In this document: piece after piece, positions 59,835-64,000 of the stretch
Position numbering within the stretch: position 1 is the first letter of the stretch
Layout: every line of letters begins with the position of its first letter
Source: Amycolatopsis suaedae
GTDB taxonomy: Bacteria; Actinomycetota; Actinomycetes; Mycobacteriales; Pseudonocardiaceae
Length of the DNA: 64,000 bases
Assembly: GCF_004214935.1 (NCBI RefSeq)
Contig: NZ_SFCC01000012.1
Location: 62,001-126,000 of the forward strand
Direction of reading: 5' to 3'
Program-made: the position numbers and the translations under genes
The notes under the pieces: model-generated
Databases searched by the model: none
The model's input: the letters and a program-made list of their open reading frames with translations, nothing else
What the model was told of the DNA's origin: nothing

Positions 59835-60401
59835 GTGTCGTTTCGAGTAACCGGAGTTTCGCCGGCGGAGCAGGCCAGGGACGAAAGCGACGACTACATC
59901 GCACTCTCCCTCGCCTTCGTGCCGCCCGGCGCCCGGATGGATCCGGTCTACTTCTTCGCCGCCGACTCACGTGGACCCGAGTACGGCTACGTCGAGCTGA
60001 AGGCCGATGGCTACCAGGGAATGGTGTTCGAGATCGTCATGGTGACCGTCCCTGTCTCGCCGGGCCCGGTTCCCGGCGCGGCACCGGAGGAACCCGGCCT
60101 GGTGCGGCTGGACCTGTCGGAGCGCCCTGGTCCGTCCACAGAGGACTTCGCGATGGAGACGGTCGACCACCGGATGCCACTGTCGGTTGGCGTCGACGGC
60201 AACCGTGTCTACGTATCGCTGGGAGAACACCGGATCGCGCGCTGGGTGGTGTCCGCACCGGTGTCGTTCGGCGTGACCGAGGACGACCTGCTCGCCGGGT
60301 TCCGCGTCGACGACGCCTCCGGTGAACTGGGCAAGAGGATGATCGCGGAGCAGGAACGACGTCGGGTCGTCCTGGCGAAGAAGGAAGGCCGTTCCGAATG
60401 A
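59835..60401 (+). CDS. Putative immunity protein for the ALF/HINT toxin
   Basis: The 188-residue product starts at GTG 59835, one base after the toxin stop. It has no signal peptide or membrane helix, so it should stay in the cytoplasm as an immunity protein would. It is acidic and mostly beta in its first two thirds (YIALSLAFVPPGA, EYGYVELKADGYQGMVF), with a charged helix at the end (KRMIAEQERRRVVLAKK). I recognise no family. The immunity role rests on position alone. Its stop overlaps the ATG of the next ALF gene. Confidence 0.65.
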   Translation: MSFRVTGVSPAEQARDESDDYIALSLAFVPPGARMDPVYFFAADSRGPEYGYVELKADGYQGMVFEIVMVTVPVSPGPVPGAAPEEPGLVRLDLSERPGPSTEDFAMETVDHRMPLSVGVDGNRVYVSLGEHRIARWVVSAPVSFGVTEDDLLAGFRVDDASGELGKRMIAEQERRRVVLAKKEGRSE

Positions 60402-62434
60402 GATGGAGACCCGTGCTCATCGCCGCCGCCGTGGCGGGCGGGCTGCTGGTGGCCGCGCCGGCACAGGCGCAACCCGTCGCGCCACCACCGGTGGTGGCCG
60501 CGGACACGCCGACCGAGGTGCCGCTGGAGGTGGCGGTTCCGCCTGCGACACAGGAGGACAAGTTCCGCGCCGCCGCCGTCCTCGGCATCGTCGCGGGTGA
60601 CGACCTGCTGGTGCTCAGCGACCGCAACTTCGTCATCGCGCTCTGGCGGCGGGCCACCGGAGCGGAACTGCGGGCATCGGCCGAACTGGCGTTCGCCGGG
60701 ACCGACCAGGAGTGCTCCCAGTGGATCCGCACCGGAATCCACGAGGCGAAGCGGCGCGACGACCTCAACGAGATCCGCGACGCCGAACGGGCCCGCGAGG
60801 CCCGCGAACTGAAGCAGAGCGCGGCGGCGGTCATCGGGATCGTCGCGGAACCGGAACTGCTGATCCGCGGGTACAAGGACTTCGTGTTCGCACTGTGGGA
60901 ACGGGCGACCGGGCCGAAGGTCAAAGCGGCCGCCCTGGCCGCGTTCGGCGGGACCGAGCAGCAGCAGATCGACTTCCTGCGCACGGGCATCGGCGTCGCC
61001 GACGCGCAGGACAAGCAGGACAAGATCGACCAGGACGAGCAGGCCAGTGAGGCGGAGAAGGCGCGGCAGAAGGCCCGCAACGCCAAGGCACGGGCGATGG
61101 CGGTGCTCGGCGTCATCGCCACCCCCGGAATGCTGGAGCTGTCCGACGACAACTTCGTCCGCGAGGTGTGGAACCGCGCCACGCAGGGCACCGAAGTCCA
61201 CGACGCGGCCGTCGACGCCCTGCGCAGCCCGGATCCGGCCGTGTGGAAGTGGTTCATCGACACCGGTATCTACGAGGCCGACGGCCGCGACACCGCCAGC
61301 AAACTGCGCAAGGAGGAGGAAGACAACCGGCGGCGCGCACTGGAAATCCAGACCAAGGCGGAGAAGTCCCTCATCCGCCCGGGGCTGGTGTACGCCGCGA
61401 AAGCCGCGCTGGCCGGGACCCCCAAGGACGTCGCCGACTTCCTGCGGATCGGCCAGTACCGGTCGTTGATCCAGTCGCTGCGCTCCGACCGCGCGGGCAG
61501 GCGCGGTCACCACGTCCGGCCGGTCGGCGCGGGTTACGCCGACATCACCGCCGGACCGCAGATCCCGGGTGGCGGCGCCGGCGCCGACGCGTCCTGGCGG
61601 GTCATGCCGGGCCTGGGCAACCCGGACTGCTACTCGTTCGAGTCGATGACACAGCCGGGCGTGTACCTGCGGGTCAGCAACTTCCGTGTCCGGGTCGAGC
61701 CGACCGACGGCACCACCGTCTTCCACCGGGACGCCACCTGGTGCCCGAAGCCCGGGCTGATGGGCGTCGGCGTCTCACTGGAGTCGTTCAGCAATCCGGG
61801 CCGGTACCTGCGCCAGTTCGGGGGCGCGCTGTTCGCCGCCGACAACAGCCGCAGGCAGAGCTTCGATCACCCGGACTGGTTCACCGTCGACGCGTCCTGG
61901 CGGATCAACTGGGCCTACCCGGTCACCACGGCGATCGAGCTGCGCTGGCTCAACGACACCGCCGCGCGCGACTACGTCTGCGAACCGGCCGACACCGAGA
62001 AGACCGACGGCATGGTGCGCTACCGCGACTACCGCTGTGCGCGGATGTACTGGGCACCCACGCATCACAACTTCGGACCGAAGATCATGACCGGCCACAT
62101 CCACGCCGAATATCTCAGGCTAGGCGGGCACACCTCGGCCCGGCTGGGCCTGCCGGTGACCGACGAACTGGACGCACCCGACAAGGTCGGCCGGTACAAC
62201 ACCCTGTCCAACGCCGGGGCGATCTACTGGTCGCCCTCGACCGGCGCGCACGCCATGTTCGGCTCGATCCTGAGCACCTGGTACTCGCTCGGCGGTGTGA
62301 AGTCGTCGCTGAAGTACCCGATCAGCGCCGAAACCGACATCCCCGGACTGCCCGGCGGTAAGCGCACGCTGTTCCAGGGCGGCCGTATCGACTACGACCC
62401 CGCGACCGGCAAGGCGACCCCCTACCCTGCCTGA
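60398..62434 (+). CDS. Exported ALF-repeat protein with AbfB and LGFP wall-binding modules
   Basis: The 678-residue product starts at ATG 60398, overlapping the preceding stop by four bases. A signal peptide (residues 1-27, ending APAQAQ) is followed by four ALF repeats at 60-365, with units ending in WIRTGIHEAKR, DFLRTGIGVAD, WFIDTGIYEAD and DFLRIGQYRSL. An AbfB arabinose-binding beta-trefoil region spans about 390-510 (YSFESMTQPGVYLR; VSLESFSNPGRYLRQ). LGFP-type repeats end the protein (YLRLGGHTSARLGLPVTDE; YSLGGVKSSLKYPISAET). Since the family cell wall holds arabinogalactan, it could anchor the ALF complex at the surface. Confidence 0.85.
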   Translation: MRWRPVLIAAAVAGGLLVAAPAQAQPVAPPPVVAADTPTEVPLEVAVPPATQEDKFRAAAVLGIVAGDDLLVLSDRNFVIALWRRATGAELRASAELAFAGTDQECSQWIRTGIHEAKRRDDLNEIRDAERAREARELKQSAAAVIGIVAEPELLIRGYKDFVFALWERATGPKVKAAALAAFGGTEQQQIDFLRTGIGVADAQDKQDKIDQDEQASEAEKARQKARNAKARAMAVLGVIATPGMLELSDDNFVREVWNRATQGTEVHDAAVDALRSPDPAVWKWFIDTGIYEADGRDTASKLRKEEEDNRRRALEIQTKAEKSLIRPGLVYAAKAALAGTPKDVADFLRIGQYRSLIQSLRSDRAGRRGHHVRPVGAGYADITAGPQIPGGGAGADASWRVMPGLGNPDCYSFESMTQPGVYLRVSNFRVRVEPTDGTTVFHRDATWCPKPGLMGVGVSLESFSNPGRYLRQFGGALFAADNSRRQSFDHPDWFTVDASWRINWAYPVTTAIELRWLNDTAARDYVCEPADTEKTDGMVRYRDYRCARMYWAPTHHNFGPKIMTGHIHAEYLRLGGHTSARLGLPVTDELDAPDKVGRYNTLSNAGAIYWSPSTGAHAMFGSILSTWYSLGGVKSSLKYPISAETDIPGLPGGKRTLFQGGRIDYDPATGKATPYPA

Positions 62435-62448
62435 CGCGGGACCGACCC

Positions 62449-62481
62449 GGGCCCCTCGCTCACTCCCCGGGCGAGGGGCCC
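62449..62481 (+). terminator. Strong hairpin terminator after the ALF unit
   Basis: GGGCCCCTCGC (62449-62459) and GCGAGGGGCCC (62471-62481) form a perfect 11-base stem with an 11-base loop, followed by TTCT. It lies 15 bases after the stop of the last ALF gene and before the regulator gene, so it should separate the two transcripts. Confidence 0.85.
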
Positions 62482-62554
62482 TTCTCGCAGGTCAACCATC
62501 TTGCTAAAGTACGCCCGCGTCGGCATCACGATGTTATGGACGGGTGGGGGCACC

Positions 62555-64000
62555 GTGGTCGAAGACCCGAAGACGTGGGGAGCAGCGCTGCGGACACGGC
62601 GCAGGAACGCCGGGCTCACCCAGCGCGACCTGGCGAGCCTGTCCGGGGTGAGCGTCCGCACCATCCGCCACCTGGAACAGGGCCTGACCGGCAAGCCCCG
62701 GCAGGAGTCGGTCCGCAGGCTGGTGGCCGCGCTGGACTCCGGCGGTCCCGCGCCCACGGCGCCGGAGGCCACGCTCCGCATCGACATTCTCGGCCCGCTG
62801 GCGGTGACACTCGACGGCACCCCGGCCGACCTCGGCCCGATGAAGCAGCGGTCGCTGTTCGCCCTGCTCGCGCTGCGCGCCGGCCAGGTGGTCACCCGCG
62901 AGGAACTGGTCGACGCGCTGTGGGGCGACCGGCCGCCGGCCAGCTGTCACAACCTGGTCCATACCTATGTCTCCGGGCTGCGCAAGGCGCTGGCGACCGG
63001 TCACGGCGCGGCGGCGGCCATTTCCTCCGCCACCGGCGGCTACCTGCTGACCGCCGACGCGGACGCGATCGACCTTGGCCGGTTCGACCGGCTGGCGACC
63101 ATGGCCGACCGGCTGTGGCAGGAAAGCCCGGAGGCGGCCCTTGATCTGGCCGAACGGGCGTTGCGCTGCTGGCGCGGGCCGGCACTGGCCGACCTGCCGC
63201 CCGGGATCCGGCAGCACCCGGTGGCGCAGGCGGCCGGCACCCGCCGCATCGCCGTCTGTCTTGCCTACGCGGAGACGGCGTCGCGGCTGGGAACACCGGA
63301 GCAGGCCGTCGAGTACCTGCGGGCGCTGACCCACGAGGAGCCGTTCCACGAGGGACTGCACGCCCGGCTGATGCTGGCCCTGGCCGGCAGCGGGCAGCAG
63401 GCGACCGCCCTGCGGTTGTTCGGCGAGCTGCGCTCGCGGCTGTCCGACGAGCTGGGAATCGCGCCTGGGCAGGAAGTGCGGTCGGCCCATCTGCAGATCG
63501 TGCGCGACGAACTGCCAGCGAAGCCGGTCCCGAACTCGCGGCAGCCCGTGCCCGCGCAGCTTCCGGCCGCCGTGTCCGGGTTCGTCGGCAGGCAGGACAG
63601 TCTCGGCACGCTCGACGCGCTGCTCGGCGGCGCCGTCAGCCTCGCGGTCATCAGCGGCACGCCCGGCGTCGGGAAGACCTCGCTCGCCGTGCAGTGGGCC
63701 CAGCACGTGCGCGGCCGCTTCCCGGACGGCCAGCTGTACGTCAACCTGCGCGGCAACGCCTCCGGGCAGCCCGCGCGGCCGCTGGAGGTGCTGGTCCGGT
63801 TCCTGCGCGCGCTCGGCGTGGCCCCCGAGCACACCCCCGGTGACGTCGACGAGGCCGCCGCCCTGTTCCGCACCCGGCTGGCCGGGCGCCGGATGCTGAT
63901 CCTGCTGGACGACGCCGCGGGCGCCGACCAGGTCCGCCCGCTGCTGCCGGGTAGTCCCGGCTGCCTCGTCGTGGTCACCAGCCGGGACCGGCTGACCGGG
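62555..64000 (+). CDS. AfsR/SARP-type regulator with N-terminal XRE domain, 3' end outside window
   Basis: The gene begins at GTG 62555, close behind GGGTGGGGG (an ATG at 62531 is in frame and also possible), and is still open at base 64000. Residues 8-60 form an XRE helix-turn-helix (NAGLTQRDLASLSGVSVRTI). An OmpR-like winged helix follows (LGPLAVTLDGTPADLG; YVSGLRKAL), then a bacterial transcriptional activation domain to about residue 310. An NB-ARC ATPase then starts, with Walker A GTPGVGKTS and Walker B MLILLDDA. A tetratricopeptide tail is expected beyond the window. Its target is unknown; it is divergent from nothing visible and follows the toxin unit. Confidence 0.88.
   Translation, partial: MVEDPKTWGAALRTRRRNAGLTQRDLASLSGVSVRTIRHLEQGLTGKPRQESVRRLVAALDSGGPAPTAPEATLRIDILGPLAVTLDGTPADLGPMKQRSLFALLALRAGQVVTREELVDALWGDRPPASCHNLVHTYVSGLRKALATGHGAAAAISSATGGYLLTADADAIDLGRFDRLATMADRLWQESPEAALDLAERALRCWRGPALADLPPGIRQHPVAQAAGTRRIAVCLAYAETASRLGTPEQAVEYLRALTHEEPFHEGLHARLMLALAGSGQQATALRLFGELRSRLSDELGIAPGQEVRSAHLQIVRDELPAKPVPNSRQPVPAQLPAAVSGFVGRQDSLGTLDALLGGAVSLAVISGTPGVGKTSLAVQWAQHVRGRFPDGQLYVNLRGNASGQPARPLEVLVRFLRALGVAPEHTPGDVDEAAALFRTRLAGRRMLILLDDAAGADQVRPLLPGSPGCLVVVTSRDRLTG

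Overview
The window is chromosomal DNA from a high-GC actinomycete, most likely a member of the Pseudonocardiaceae close to Amycolatopsis. The grounds are the very high G+C content, frequent GTG starts, tightly overlapping operons, an actinobacterial coproporphyrin-type heme operon (hemE-cgoX-chdC), DUF3000, TIGR04222 and 13E12/DUF222 proteins, and a palindromic intergenic repeat (core GTGAAGGCCACCTTCAC) that I associate with Amycolatopsis-like genomes. The genus is inference. No rRNA, tRNA, CRISPR array, prophage or full-length insertion sequence was seen.

Layout. 0-6.2 kb: end of a response regulator, a LigC-type DNA ligase, an exported hydrolase-like lipoprotein lacking its nucleophile, a LigD-type polymerase on the other strand, an acetyltransferase and a TVP38 membrane protein. 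6.2-10.8 kb: a Ser/Thr kinase, msrB, and a coupled three-gene unit (TIGR04222 membrane protein with a Cys/Gly tail, DUF692 iron oxygenase, small partner). 10.9-14.3 kb: the heme operon on the minus strand. 14.3-21.6 kb: DUF3000, a 169-bp palindrome-ended element, a LuxR-type regulator, RNase D, an acetyltransferase and fadA-fadB. 21.7-25.5 kb, minus strand: a PIN toxin/antitoxin pair, an aldo/keto reductase, a small ABM-like protein and a two-component system. 25.5-32.5 kb: a PucR regulator divergent from a transporter, ureohydrolase, ThDP decarboxylase-like enzyme and aldehyde dehydrogenase; together these could run the 2-ketoarginine to 4-aminobutyrate route. 32.5-37.1 kb: small regulators, exported proteins and a dense repeat region. 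37.1-44.7 kb: a sugar-uptake cluster (ABC transporter, large putative carbohydrate-active protein, Gfo/Idh oxidoreductase, DUF6807 protein). 44.7-50.8 kb: an EF-G-domain-IV-like protein, a second copy of the 169-bp element, a PaoABC-like molybdenum hydroxylase operon with a divergent TetR, and a PatB-like enzyme. 50.9-54.5 kb: two unknown proteins, an SOS-box-preceded 13E12 HNH protein and a TetR/DUF6463 pair with two operators.

54.6-62.4 kb is the most unusual region. It is one same-strand unit of four genes: an exported ALF-repeat protein, a 1359-aa ALF/Ala-rich/HINT polymorphic toxin with an unassigned C-terminal domain, a putative immunity protein one base downstream, and an exported ALF protein ending in AbfB and LGFP wall-binding modules. 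A strong hairpin terminator follows, then the 5' part of an AfsR/SARP-type regulator with an N-terminal XRE domain that runs off the window.

The two best candidates for little-described systems are the ALF-toxin unit and the TIGR04222/DUF692/partner unit. Two copies of a short CTAG-ended element, each supplying the stop codon of its neighbouring gene, are a further clear and unusual observation.
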